From NCBI GenBank assembly GCA_008508345.1, contig QNGE01000768.1, forward strand, positions 62,001-126,000: a DNA stretch of 64,000 nt. Reading direction: 5' to 3'. Position numbers and translations under genes: made by a program. The stretch comes from Paragonimus westermani. Its lineage: Eukaryota; Platyhelminthes; Trematoda; Plagiorchiida; Troglotrematidae. How positions within the stretch are numbered: the first letter of the stretch is position 1; every line of letters starts with the position of its first letter. Under the pieces are notes generated by a model. It was not told the origin of the DNA. It worked only from the letters and a program-made list of their open reading frames with translations, and searched no databases. Of this stretch, positions 1 to 11,979 are shown piece by piece.

Positions 1-3000
1 CTCTGACTTGGAACAGTATTCACATATCGATCACTCTGTTGGAAACAAAATGTGGATGGATCAATCAGGTTATCTCGGTAATAATGACGAGTATAGTTAT
101 GCGTTGCTAGACCGCCATAGTGACATCTTCCAGGGGAATATTACTAACACTGCTCACATTCCAAACAGACACTGGTCAAAATATCACGACAAACGATTTC
201 TCTGTTGAATTTGTTGAAACCTAAAAGTTACGTAATTTTATGGGTAGCTCCCGGGACCTGATGGAACCACCCGGTTTGCCCTACCGCTCAGTGCCAAGCT
301 ACATGCCTAGTCTCGGAGTGCGCGAACGAAGTTCTATTCTGATGAACTGAATACTACTCAATCTAACCCCCCTACACACAGAAGTGGTTTCTTCAATCAT
401 ACCATCAACCGCCTGCTAATCATACTGTGAAGTGTACATATCATGGTTTTGAAGGTACATGTGATGCCTTCGCCAGCCATCTATGAGCTCAAATCTCGTT
501 TACTTATTTAAGACGTTTTTATGAAGAAGTTCGTGTGAAACGGAACCGCTAGTTTGTCCCACGGGAAGTGAACTATGACGTTCCTGTGAATGCTGTATGC
601 TGCCGCATAAGTTGTGAAGGGATGAGAACGTTTTCTTGGCTTCTCTTTCGAAAGGCATTTGTGGTATTTCGACCCACATATGACAGTATGTTCGGAGTTA
701 ACTGCCTAATAGCCCTTATATTTAAGCTGAATCAGTTGTTTCTAGTGGTACTCCGGTGATTCCACTTCAAATAATCCCTCCCGACACCAGCACTCCCCTT
801 ATTCTGATGTGTTATGCGGAGAGGTAGTGCTTTTCATTCCGCCTCTCCTCTCATTGCACCCGAAGTGTGATGGAAACGACCTCAACGGAATTTTTGATTT
901 GGTTTCTCATCACAAAGCTAACTGGCATATGCGGTGTTGCGTTCTTTCACTCAGCTTCAAGTCAAAACAATATGATTTGTTCGTAATGTTTTCTTAGTCC
1001 GTTAGCATCATGATAGTTGTTAGTCGATTTAACTTAATCCCGTCGACCGACCTTATCAATCCGAGTGGAATGTAATTTGCCGCATTTTGACATCATGTGC
1101 AATGTTGAGCGTTGAACATGGTAATGATAGACATGATATATGTGATGGGTGTAGGAAGAATGGATTGCAGCAGCAGCGTTTAGCTTGCAGTGCAGATTTC
1201 GAGTGAGAGCAATCTGACCACAGGTGGCTTTTCACCACACAACACTTATATCTAGGGAGATAATTCCAGTGTGTAGCAAATCTGCCTTCCGTCGAGTGGT
1301 TGTGAAATTTCGAGGGTTGAATTGCCAGGAAAGATAACTGACTTTCCAGCAAACTACCACAGGGAAACTGATTTGTGCAACAGAAAAACTGGTTCCAATT
1401 CGCGAGTGATTGTGTGTGACTGGTAGGTGATTTAGGAATATCGAAATTGACGTCGATACGTCACGTGGATGGCGGGCAATAGATCGATGTGGAGCTTGGA
1501 TCCGTTCGTAACGAGCAGAACGAGGAATCCATAAACCAAACCAACTTTGTCTAGTTCCCATTATACGTTAATTTGGATGACATACGCAGAGCACAACAAA
1601 TACAATTGACTGCAACGAATGAGTTACTCTGGTGGTCGGAACTTCTCCAAGTGCTATACGGAAACGTATTGGGACATAGCCGTCGTTTTGTAGTGCGAAA
1701 TGTCTGTGGTGTGTCAATAAAAAACTGAATGCAAAAACAGTCCCAAGTATGTTGTCCACGTATGACTTGGGCAACATTCTGTCGATTACTGTCCACCAAG
1801 TACTGTCGATTAGCGTAGAGTTGGTCATGTTTGCACACGTTCTATAATGACAGGCACCTCAATGATGCGTGTTCGTTTATCGTGTGCACCTGGAGTACGA
1901 AGCAGGTGTTTGTGATTCAGAAAACTAGTACACATAGCTACAGTCCGAATTGTCCACCCGAGTTCACCTGCAGAACAATAGCACTCAAGAGAGATTTGTA
2001 TCAGCGTAATGTGGATGGCTGCATTCAACTTTTTGGCAGCTTGATTAATTTGGCTTCTCACATGATGCTCCCCGTTGATTGTGTGAACGCTGCGCGGTTA
2101 TGTTTCCCGATTTTTCTCTGTTCTACGTCTGGTTAACGAACGACAGTTCCGAATCTCTATACTTCGGAATATCTCACAATGAAGTCGATCTGGGCAGGTC
2201 TAACCTGTCTCAGTTTTCTGGGTAATCAATGCACTTTTATGAAGAACGTACACCATTTATCATGTTTTTTTAATTAATGGCAAAAGCACTCTATCCAAAA
2301 CCACCAGGCTCTTTTGGTTGAAAAGATTCACGTGACCTTAAACCATTTGGACTGAATTCGCATATGTCCCATTAGAGCGCTGTCCTTCACTGATGTAGCT
2401 TTTTTCTGTCACAAGCTTTCAACATACTTTGAGGGGCCTTTTCTATTTTGACAACGGTATCAGCATGCTCCAATTAAAACAGTACGACATTAGTGCAATG
2501 CTCAGCGTATGATGCAGTCGTGACCGGCGACCAAGTATGGTTGAAAAATACACGGAGAAATTATTATTGCTCTGATATCCATCGCCAAGATTCCTCACTG
2601 AAATAAACAGTTCCATAGATAGTCGAACGCCCAATAGTTCAGCAAACCATGGGTATATTTGAGGCAATTTCAAGTCAACCGATTGTACTTGTTTGCACAT
2701 GTGATTGCCTTCATTGCTGGCGACCTCTACGCAACGCATCAACGTACACTTTGTGTGAATAAACTGCTGCAACGTTTCCTGTTGATATCGGAATTGCTGT
2801 CATCGACAAGTTCTTCCGGATGCCATTCCCGAGCAAATTCATGTAGTTGAAACTCTCTGTTGGGTGCTTCCGACAAATAGGTTCTGCACCCGTTATGGTT
2901 TGTGCATTGGACTGATTGACTTCAGAGCGAAGTAGACAGTTTTGAATGAAGTCGATGTTCGGGAAAAAGATGTTTGGATAAATGGGTTAGGCGCGCGTTC

Positions 3001-4870
3001 CGACTAACAGAAAGCCTCAAATGTATATAATGATGGACATTTGACCGCTATAGCTGGACTCTTTTTTAGGTGAATTATCACAATTTTATCGGATAGACGA
3101 CGGATTATCATTGTGCCCTTATACTGTACTCATCCGTATTGACGCGCCACGGAGTATTTCACCGTCATATACCCATAGAAAGCACCACACCTCGCCAAAA
3201 GTATTAATAACCTGGGATTACTGAACAAAAAATAGGTAAGAATTTCCTATGAAGTTCTCCACGTCAGCAAAATCGTCATTCCAGTTGTCATGGTGTTTGT
3301 CGCAAATACACTAAATTCAAATGTATAATACTTCAGACACGCTGTGCACTCAAACCCATGAATCATCACACAACGGAATTGGATGAGTTTCGAAATATAA
3401 CCATACTATTAACGATACGCATGAATGACGAAGCCGCGATTTCAAATTCCTCCGATAAAAGTTTCATTGTCTTAGAATCCGCTGAGTGTAAGCCATTTGT
3501 CGTTCACTATGTATCCTCCTCGCGCTCACATTTATTTGCACTCTGTGTATATTATTGAATTGGCGAACGATCAGATGATCATATATGTTGGAATCATCAT
3601 TTTGTCCAGTTACTCCTACCAACAACAGTGCACAATCATTGAACACAAAATTGGAAACGGTACACATGCTCAGACACCGTACAGTCACTCATAACGAAAA
3701 TAACCAGCTGACATGTAATAATCCTTGTTTAGTATTCATCGACCTCACAACACACATAGTTCGCCTGAATGGACGAAATTTTCGGCGTGTTGGTTCATGT
3801 TTCACTCAGTTGCACATTTCTATGGAATTTGACATTTCCAATTAAGTGAAGAACTGTTTCCAGTATTTCCCATCGGCCTATCACAACTAAGTGGGGTGCA
3901 TGCTATCTACATATGGGAAATCAGAACAAATCGAATGGGCCATTACTATCACAGACGTGGAGTATTGGTGAATGTGTGACACCGTCTCACATTCTAGCCG
4001 CGAGACTTGTGATCATGGTTTCAAGAGGTTCACGTTTCCGATGGCATCCGTAAGGAATTCGTATTGCTGTCAATTCTCACAGAAGGCATTCTTCCCTCTA
4101 TTCTTTCACGTCACAATAGCTGTTACTAATCAAAACGCAGGTCTATGAGAGACTATTTCAGCCTGTGCAGTGATTTTTTGAAACGTTTGGGCCTCAGTGA
4201 CGAGTCTTCTTTTGTCACTCGGTCCACCTCTCTCTAATCGACACTAAGCCAGTAGGTCCGGTCCGGTGTCCTAGTCAACATGTTAAGTGGTACGTACACT
4301 TCCCTATAATGTACTTTGGATTTGCCCCCCTGATGCATAAATTGATGTGTGGTAGTGAGTGTATTCTTGCGAGTCACCTAATTAGCGACTTAAGCCATTA
4401 GGACTTACTTCCAGAATAGGCAACTCATATTTTCCAACATCAGGGATCGGGTATTTCAATCTGATAATGATGTAGTGCATTCAATTTCGGCCCCTCTGGC
4501 GGTAACGTCAATTCTTTCGACATGATCATACACCCTTCCTAATTGCTGTCTAATCTACGTAAACAATTAATAAAAGGTATTAACTAAATGCGGATTTATT
4601 TGAATGTGAGTACGACGTCTCAATTACGTGGCGTCCGATGGAAGAAAACCTCATGAAGAACATAAGTACCGCTTAAGAAAGAGTCGAAGTGGTCGTCTTC
4701 ATCAACCGAGAACCAAAAGCACATCACTATATGGTTGGTGGTGAGATGCACACATTTTGGGCTATACGGTGCCCAATCGGTAGATGGACCGATTGACTAG
4801 TAGTTTCATGTGAAAGTTGATGAACTTTGAAGGCACCAGCGGTTACTGAAGGTACAGATTTTTGGATGCA
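1..4870. other. No recognisable gene
   Basis: Only short ORFs (about 60-110 codons at most) occur on both strands, none with a domain, signal peptide or splice-consistent neighbour that I recognise. A locally GC-rich patch around 245-330 stands out from the AT-rich background but has no feature I can name. This is probably intergenic or intronic sequence. Confidence 0.55.
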
Positions 4871-4879
4871 ACGCGAATA

Positions 4880-5560
4880 TTCAATAATTCTGCGTGCTGC
4901 AAGAGTCGTGCCTTCGTAGACTCAGTCCCCAGCTGGTCAGTCGATGTAAGCCGGCTAAACACATTTCTGTCCATGTGTGGATAGATATGTCGGAGTTTAT
5001 ATGTCCAATAAATGTTCGACTCACTGTGTATGTTCTTTCAGTTTGATAACACGCGACATAGCTAATGACTACACTTTAGCCCCAGAAGTGTTCTTCTGTT
5101 AACAGTTGTCAATCACACACCCAATGCCGTTCTTTCTGCTACATCGAGGCAACCAATCAATGCTCACTTTCACTCTTCCTGGAGTCAAGGCTGCCCAACT
5201 ATCTTGATTCAGGATTGGGCAACTGGACTCGTTATGCTATGGACCGAGTGCTGTAGCCGAATAAATTTTCGTTTTAGTCATATTGGCTGTCAGATAGATT
5301 CACAGCTTTATTCGTCCAAATCTGTTCTTACCTCGTTAATCAAATATTTTTAATTTTTTCCAAGTTGACAAATCTTCAGCCTATGGAAGAAAAAAGCATC
5401 TTCAGCGGTACCTGCTGATATTGGTGGAATACACTGTTTTTAACCTTTGCTGTTGTTTTGCAAATCACTTCATTCTCTGACGTTTGCCACGTTTGAACGC
5501 AAGACATGAATGAAATGATGGTTCTCTTTCTGCTTCACTCATCTACTAAGGGTTGGTTTC
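4880..5560 (+). repeat. Paralogous segment X (pair of 57.6-58.3 kb)
   Basis: Direct reading shows collinear similarity with the segment at about 57,630-58,260. Shared landmarks are AGAGTCGTGC / AGGGTCGTGC upstream, CATGTGTGGATA about 120 bases before the exon, a pyrimidine-rich acceptor, the Cys-rich exon, GATTCAGG plus ACTGGACnCGTTA, and CACAGCTTTATTC / CATAGCTTTATTC downstream. Non-coding flanks are conserved along with the exon, which points to duplication of genomic DNA rather than retroposition. Both copies are on the plus strand. The boundaries are approximate. Confidence 0.55.
5106..5256 (+). pseudogene. PAN/apple-like Cys-rich exon, copy X
   Basis: The sequence TTCTTCTGTTAACAG ending at 5105 is a good splice acceptor. 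An open frame of 49 codons follows, up to TAG at 5254-5256. It begins CQSHTQCRSFCYIEATNQCS, with spacing C-x5-C-x3-C-x7-C and the S-F-x-Y-x-E-A-x-N-x-C core common in PAN/apple modules, which are disulfide-bonded adhesion domains of secreted proteins. A paralogue lies at 57,828-57,975, and similarity continues into both flanks (see the repeat entries). Copy X reads through a downstream block that is frameshifted in copy Y, but it ends at a stop where copy Y has a lysine codon. It could be a last exon or a decayed internal exon. The PAN call rests on the cysteine pattern only. Confidence 0.42.
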
Positions 5561-5599
5561 TTATTGTGAAATGAGTCACTTTTGAACGATTAACTTGGC

Positions 5600-8500
5600 A
5601 AAAATAAACGTTGGCAGAACGTACTCTATCGAACTGTGGTTTATTTTAACAATTGAGTATCCAACTGATATTTCCATTGCTTTTGCTCTAGACACTCAGG
5701 ATTGGAGATGTAGAGTCGTACCTAGCTAATTAATGATGCATTGTATATATGAAGAGCAAATGCACCAAATGATTCAATGGATTAATTGTCCAAACAATAT
5801 TTACCGAACGTTCTGCGATAGAATTCAACAACCGCACTGTTGACATTGCACTAGCTGGAAGTTGGTTAATATTGCTTCGTAACACTAGATCGCTTCCGCA
5901 ATGGTAAACAGTTGATATACGAACTTACTTGCCAATTCCACCTAGAAATTTGAACAGTGAATCTGAATGCTGGTTTCTACACTCATTCAAATATAGCTAG
6001 ACGTGCGATAATTGTGGTTCACAAAAAGCCATGCTAACCTTTTTTTCAAACGTGTACCAAAGCGGTGTGTACACGAATTTGTTTTACCTATGGGTAGAAG
6101 TGGGTGGAAAATAAGGTAATATAATATTCGCTGTGTTTGTACTAGTCTCAGCCGTAGGCAACCACTGATTTAGTTCTTGAAAATAGTTGTAGTAGCAATG
6201 AACTTATGAACCAACAACACTTCTTGCAAAATAGTGTAAAACAGATAACATACGTGAATGTTAGTCGCATGTGATGAGGCAGAATTATGGGTAAGGTCTT
6301 GAGATGGATGAGCTTATCTTCTGTTGCAATTGATAGATGTGCAACGCCATAAGACATTTGGTGTAAGTGAAATAATAATTGCTGAAAATATTACGAGAAT
6401 ATAGAACTTACGGGAAGGAACGCTGAACTGGCATAGTACAAGCAAGTTATCCTAGATTTCCATCGATTAATAGCTTACCCGATTTCCCTCTCAGCCCATT
6501 TTTTTCCCTAGAAACCTTCCAATCAACAAAACCGAAAGACATAGCTTCGGGCAACGAGAACACATCAAGGGACAGCGTTCTTCCGAAGTAGGGGTACGAG
6601 CAACAGTCCTGAAAAGATGAACAATACGAACAAACACTAGCCGGAGGCCCGGTAAGCCTTACACAAGCGAAAGCTAAAACGGCACCGACAACACAGCAGC
6701 ACGCCCCGTCAAACACCTCAAATCCAATTCCACCGCGATCAGGACGGTGTACCTTTCCGGCCTTTTTGTGGAGCAGCATCGATCCAACAGAGTGCGTACG
6801 TTCCACATCCCAATTTTAAGCGTCTCGCCTCCCCGGGCTTGTCTCAGGTTGGTCTTTGGGGCACTAAAACCCTACTGAGCATTATCTGCTCGGGGAGTTC
6901 GTGTTGGAGGGGAAGTGTGAAGGTGAGTGTCTGGTAGTAGCATATTTTCGCTTATCCACCCTGCCATGTGTAGCAGATAGAGCGGCCCGGTTTATCCTTT
7001 GCGATGGCCGAAACAGTATGGCATTTAGTTTCCTTTAGACTGTCATGGTTTGTATGTGCTTTGAATACTGTCAAGATGCCCAGACTTGAGCAAGAGATCG
7101 ATTAAGGCTCTAAACCAAAGCCCTTGGCTCAAAAGTCTGTGTCGCAAGGCACCACGTGACGCACAAACACGCGGACGCACCAGCATCAACCGCCGAGAAG
7201 AGGATTGACAGCCATATCCAGGGATTCAGCCCAGACTAACAGGAACTGAAATACTGCACGGACGATCGAAGCACACGTCCATAAAAGGTGGGACTAAACA
7301 CAAATCACCTGGCACAACCGAATGGTAACACGCGATCATCAAGCACAACGAACGCATCTGCACTTCAATCGGCTGCAAAAAGATGTCGTGTGATTTAGTA
7401 GCTGTTGTGCATTTCCAATGTAGTCTGCTTTGTCCGCGATGACCTTCACTCACACTTCCTCACCTGGTATGTAGATGGTTTTCTCATATATTATAGGTTG
7501 GTTAAGGCCAACTGATTGGTATTCGTGTGGTCGCTTTAGCATTTTCGCTGGTCGGCATATACTCGTTTGCTCTCGTTTTGTTTACGTTCGTTCTCATTCT
7601 AGATGCCTGTGTCAGTGCCTATGCAATGTCAATTCTCTTCCTGAAGAAAACAATCTACCACGTGAAAGCATTGTTTCTTTTGCAGTATTTACCGTTTTAG
7701 AAACGCTTCACGATTTTTGATATTTCGTATGTTTTCTTTCAGAGAGCAGAACATTTTCTGTGACTCACGTCCAACAAGTAAGTTTGTCAAGCGCGTTTCA
7801 TATTTTCAGGACCCTAACTCATTGCCTTTGCCTGAAGCATTAGAGGAGCTGTCAAGAAAATAAAATTGCGCCACCGATTGTATTCAGATCAGTAGAATCA
7901 TCCTCTGACGTCAACTGCCACTACGCAGACAATGATCAACTTTTCGAGTTGATGCGGTCGATACAATTCAGGAATGTCATCATCTAAACTGGGCGACTCC
8001 TACAGATTCTGGCGGATTAGTGTTCAGCAGACTGTGCTCAGGGCATGCGCAAATATCACCCGTTTTTCAACGCTACTGCAACCTCACCGTTTCAATCGAT
8101 GGGCCGGTCTACTAGGGATGTCATCTTCTGATTGAACAACCGATTGAACTCTAAGTTCATTTTACTCCGGATGGTAGGCGGAACTTCCTTAATGGACATT
8201 GCAATTGACACGGCATTCTGCGCTCCAGAGTGACCAACGATAACCGGCATACAACAAAGAGTCAAGCCCCGGGTAATCCTGTTCGAACAAACATGCCATT
8301 TCTAACACGAGGCAAATTGCCACGATAGAATGTTACCAAATCCATTGTTTCGACGGCATTTACCCCCGCAGGTTTAACCTTCAACAGACGCGTTACGTTA
8401 AATATTAGGACGTGACCCAGCTGTAGCAGTACGTGTTAGCGGAAGACAGTAGCGTCGGTTGATTACTTACGACTTCTACAACAAGTTCTGAAGCACTATG

Positions 8501-11200
8501 CCGAACCAATGCACCGGATACCCCCACGATCAGCACACACCCTGAACACGTAAACTATGCCAATGATGCCGACCTCTCGGATGTTTGGATCTGCAAAGTG
8601 ACACACCCCAATGGACATCACAGCCTGAGGCAGGCTTAACCCGGTGGAAGCTGGATTGGTCATGTCAAGCAAACTGTCCCTGTCAAAGATGGCATGAACT
8701 AACACGCGCACGCATGCACACAGGATATCGCGTGGACCCAATTAAACATTAAACAGCCGGTAGCAGCTGAATGCTTAAGTCGAATAGGAGTCAGCATCTT
8801 TTATTCGTGTAGTTGTTTGATTGAAAACTTGTCTAGACAGAAGTCACTCACGGTAACCGAAAAGTTGGAAGTGAAAATATCACTTTTCCCAAATCACCGT
8901 GTTACTGACATTTTGTTTTATCCAGGAAAATGGAATTTTTCATTGAAGGAGCATCTGACGCTGACTACCTGCTGAATTTGGTCAATTATGACATTAACAT
9001 CGTGGTTAACACATGAGTTACGGATGTGCAGGTTACCCGGATATATGGTCGTGAGCGGATTACCAAATGATATTTTCTAAAAGTGTCAAGTTGTTGACTG
9101 GCTTAACTAGTGAATGCTTTTGACCCCGCTTCGGTTTTGATATTAACACAGCCACTGCACGTGGGTCCAATTTGTAGCCTCACCCACGTGGAATAGTTAT
9201 TCGATACATGACCATTCTTGAGCAATCCTGAATCACTAGTGTTTTCTGTCAAGCTACAGTTGCTCTGATCGTTCTACTATCAAGTATTTTGGTCAAAAGA
9301 ACGCCGTGGTATGTGAATGTTTGGCAATCTTCACACTAACACTCAATTCACTGCAGCTTTTAAACTAGGGAAACTACGCTGTTCTTCTTTTTTACTTCGA
9401 ATTCCATTTGTACCTTGTGCTAGTTTAAAACGCAGTTCTTTCAGAGTTACCTGAAATAAATCGCAACAGAAGCAACCCGGTTGATGTTGGAAGGCTGTCA
9501 CTTGTAAGTAACCGACAGATTTCACATCTGCATTATGCAATCGACAGCACCAGGTTCAAGAAAAATTGTTTCTGTGATTTCATCCAAAACCTACGACCAG
9601 ACCAGTCAATAATCATTTGCAACGGAAAGTACTTAGGTGGTTTATGTGATATTCCTGCTGCAGTATGTATTGTCTTATTGCTTGCGCGGTTTTTGCATGT
9701 AGCTTGAGATAGATTTCCAAAGTTTTATCATGCGATTTAAAGCATAATGTGAACTGCACCTTGTAAAGTGAGGTGGTTACATGTTAACTATTGCAACGAT
9801 CGAAGAAACATGTGTCTAATACATCAGAATTGAGAAGAGGAATAATGGAAAAAATCGCGCAACATGTTGCAAACTGGCAAGCAACTTTCCAGGATGTTTG
9901 AGGTTCAAAATAGAGCAATTGTATTTCGGCAATCAAAGCTTTGCCGTCCACGAACTTTCCTATGACGGGCGCGTCTTCGATGGCGTGGGTTTCGTAGAGG
10001 GGATAGCTGTGTTGAATAGTGTTAAACGTGTGATCAGAACATTCAAGAGATTCAGTTTTAAATTATCAGCATGCTCATTGCACATTACCCGCAGTTTCAA
10101 GATGGAATTTTGAAATGGTGGTGTCCCATAAGCAATAAGCTAATGAATTTAGTCTGAACAAACCTGTGCGTGAATTATCTGTCTTACGGTTTCTTAATGA
10201 AACTGGAATTGGCGAATAGGTGGTACAAAATTTAGCTCGATGCTTCGTACGCTATAAAAGCATTTCGCCTCACTGCGGCTTCAACATTTATAAACACATT
10301 TTCTATTCCCTAACTGATTGGTCAATGCACACATAGCACATAGGGTAATTAGATGTACTGTTATCGATTATGAGTGGCATACATGGTGTTGAAGAATTTG
10401 AGATTTTTATCGAGAGTTGAATTTATCCAGATCCGCAGGGAAACTGACGTGCCTTTGAAAACTCATATCAGGCCATACATCAAGTCAATCAATGTGGCTG
10501 CCTGCGCTGTGTGTGTGACAACGGCGTGTGTGTGACTTAAAGTTAGTGACCTCACTCTCTGTTTTCAGTTAATCACCTTCTTGTTCATCTTCGTTCTTTC
10601 TGCACTAGAAGTCTTCTTGCCAGCAATTATGAGCCTTGTTAGCAAAGACTGATACGGCCATCTAAGTTGCACGAGCGACAAACTGTACGTTCAAAGAACA
10701 TTAATTGAGACATACCGCCAAGTCTGTGTATCGTTCACTTGTCGACATATGCTATCGTGCCATTTTTCCATCCTTACTTCCAACTGTTGAACATATGTTC
10801 ATATGAACACTCAGTTTCACGTAAATTCAATCGCTTCGCAAGTAAGTGGAGTGTTGCGTTTGACCATGTTTCCCGAAATAGTCAGTCTCACATCTTCTGA
10901 ATTTGACACATTCAACATCGAGATCTATTATTTCTTGCAATTTCCTTGCACGGTTCCACCTTACTGATAATAACTTTCTATTTATGACCGTCAACTTGAT
11001 ATGGGATAAATTGCCCAACGGACTGATAACTCAGTAGATGCTTGTTACATCGCAGACAAGACAATTTGAGATCCAGCCCACAGACGAACGTAGCGACTAT
11101 GCTGAGCGTTGCTCGAATAACCAGTGGACATGTGGGATGAACGACGGTTACCACGTTGTTGCAGTACAACGAACATTCATCTCCTGAAATGATTACGGCA
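5600..11200. other. No recognisable gene; GC-richer patches
   Basis: I recognise no coding exon. Three patches, about 6,440-6,900, 7,130-7,450 and 8,480-8,750, are noticeably richer in G+C than their surroundings. The first holds a 119-codon minus-strand ORF (6,447-6,806) with no recognisable domain. These patches may be old transposon pieces, but I find no reverse-transcriptase, transposase or terminal-repeat motif in them. Confidence 0.45.
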
Positions 11201-11229
11201 TAAGATGACTATATTTTTGCATCAAAAAT

Positions 11230-11500
11230 TTCAGAAAACTGTTAATGTTTGTGTCAATGCGTATATTCCAAAATCACGCCTACTAAAGCATGAAATGCAT
11301 GACTCAAAATAACATCCGTACTACCAATTTGCACATGTCATTGATCCGCCCTGCGTTTGCTCGACGAAACATTTCATAAATACTCTCAGAGAAATTGTCC
11401 GCCTGACTGATGATGTTCAACCAATTTGTTCAGCACTCTTGGGTGCAATTCTTTCAGCAAAAAATGTAGTTTATTATTTGATGCAAACTGTCTCCCTCAA
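11230..11500 (-). repeat. Block similar to an intron of the intact protease
   Basis: Collinear weak similarity is visible to 21,590-21,865, which lies in the intron between the His and middle exons of the intact serine protease. Landmarks include GTTAATGTTTGT / GTTAACGTTTGT, CCAATTTGCACATG / CCAATTTGCACACG, and ATGTTCAACCAATTTGTTCAG / ACGTCAACCAATTCACAAATTT. By eye it is well below the similarity of the other duplicated blocks. Strand is given as that of the protease. It suggests a very old extra copy of the locus, but alignment statistics are needed. Confidence 0.3.
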
Positions 11501-11799
11501 AGAGATCTCATTTGCCCCACAAAAATCGGAATACACTGAATTCATATCTTAGGGGAACAAAATCCATCGTAGTAAAATTTGTGTCGCATTTCGTTCGAAA
11601 ATGTCTCTCTAATATTCCGCGAAAGCATTTGTATTTCAGCAACGATGGCTAAGTTGTCAATATGATGGACTCGTCTTCACCCACTGGCAGCTTTTCTTTA
11701 TTTTTCACGTCTTTTTGTTCATTCACCCTCGGCAATTTTGTGCCGTATGCCTATCTACCGGGTGTTCCGGTATCGTTTTATGTTCTTGATCGTTTGTCG

Positions 11800-11975
11800 T
11801 CTATAATTAGCTCGGCGTGTACATAGTTTTATGTAGGGTAGTCCCAAAGTTTTTACGGTATCATCCGGTGTGCATTCTTTCCACCATTCTTCCTGATGAG
11901 GTTCGACATAGCTTACTATGCCAAAAATTTTCTCCTCCCCCATTTACCGCAGGTATTTTCAAACCCAAGGCCTTT
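11800..11975 (-). pseudogene. Possible decayed His exon of a fourth protease copy
   Basis: In the intact gene the His exon starts about 0.3 kb beyond the conserved intron block. At the matching offset here the minus strand reads AVNGGG, then after a frame change an open stretch with FGIVSYV and a Cys-16-Cys spacing (ECTPDD...IKLC). The intact gene has VINGTH, WIAYIKY and Cys-15-Cys. The catalytic TAAHC motif is absent. Position and spacing make this worth recording, but similarity is faint and chance is not excluded. Confidence 0.2.
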
Positions 11976-11979
11976 CTCT

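Noticed and set aside
1551..2061. Minus-strand ORFs with a YVDN-like string as a reverse transcriptase
   Set aside because: No other RT block occurs upstream or downstream in any frame; the string is likely chance.
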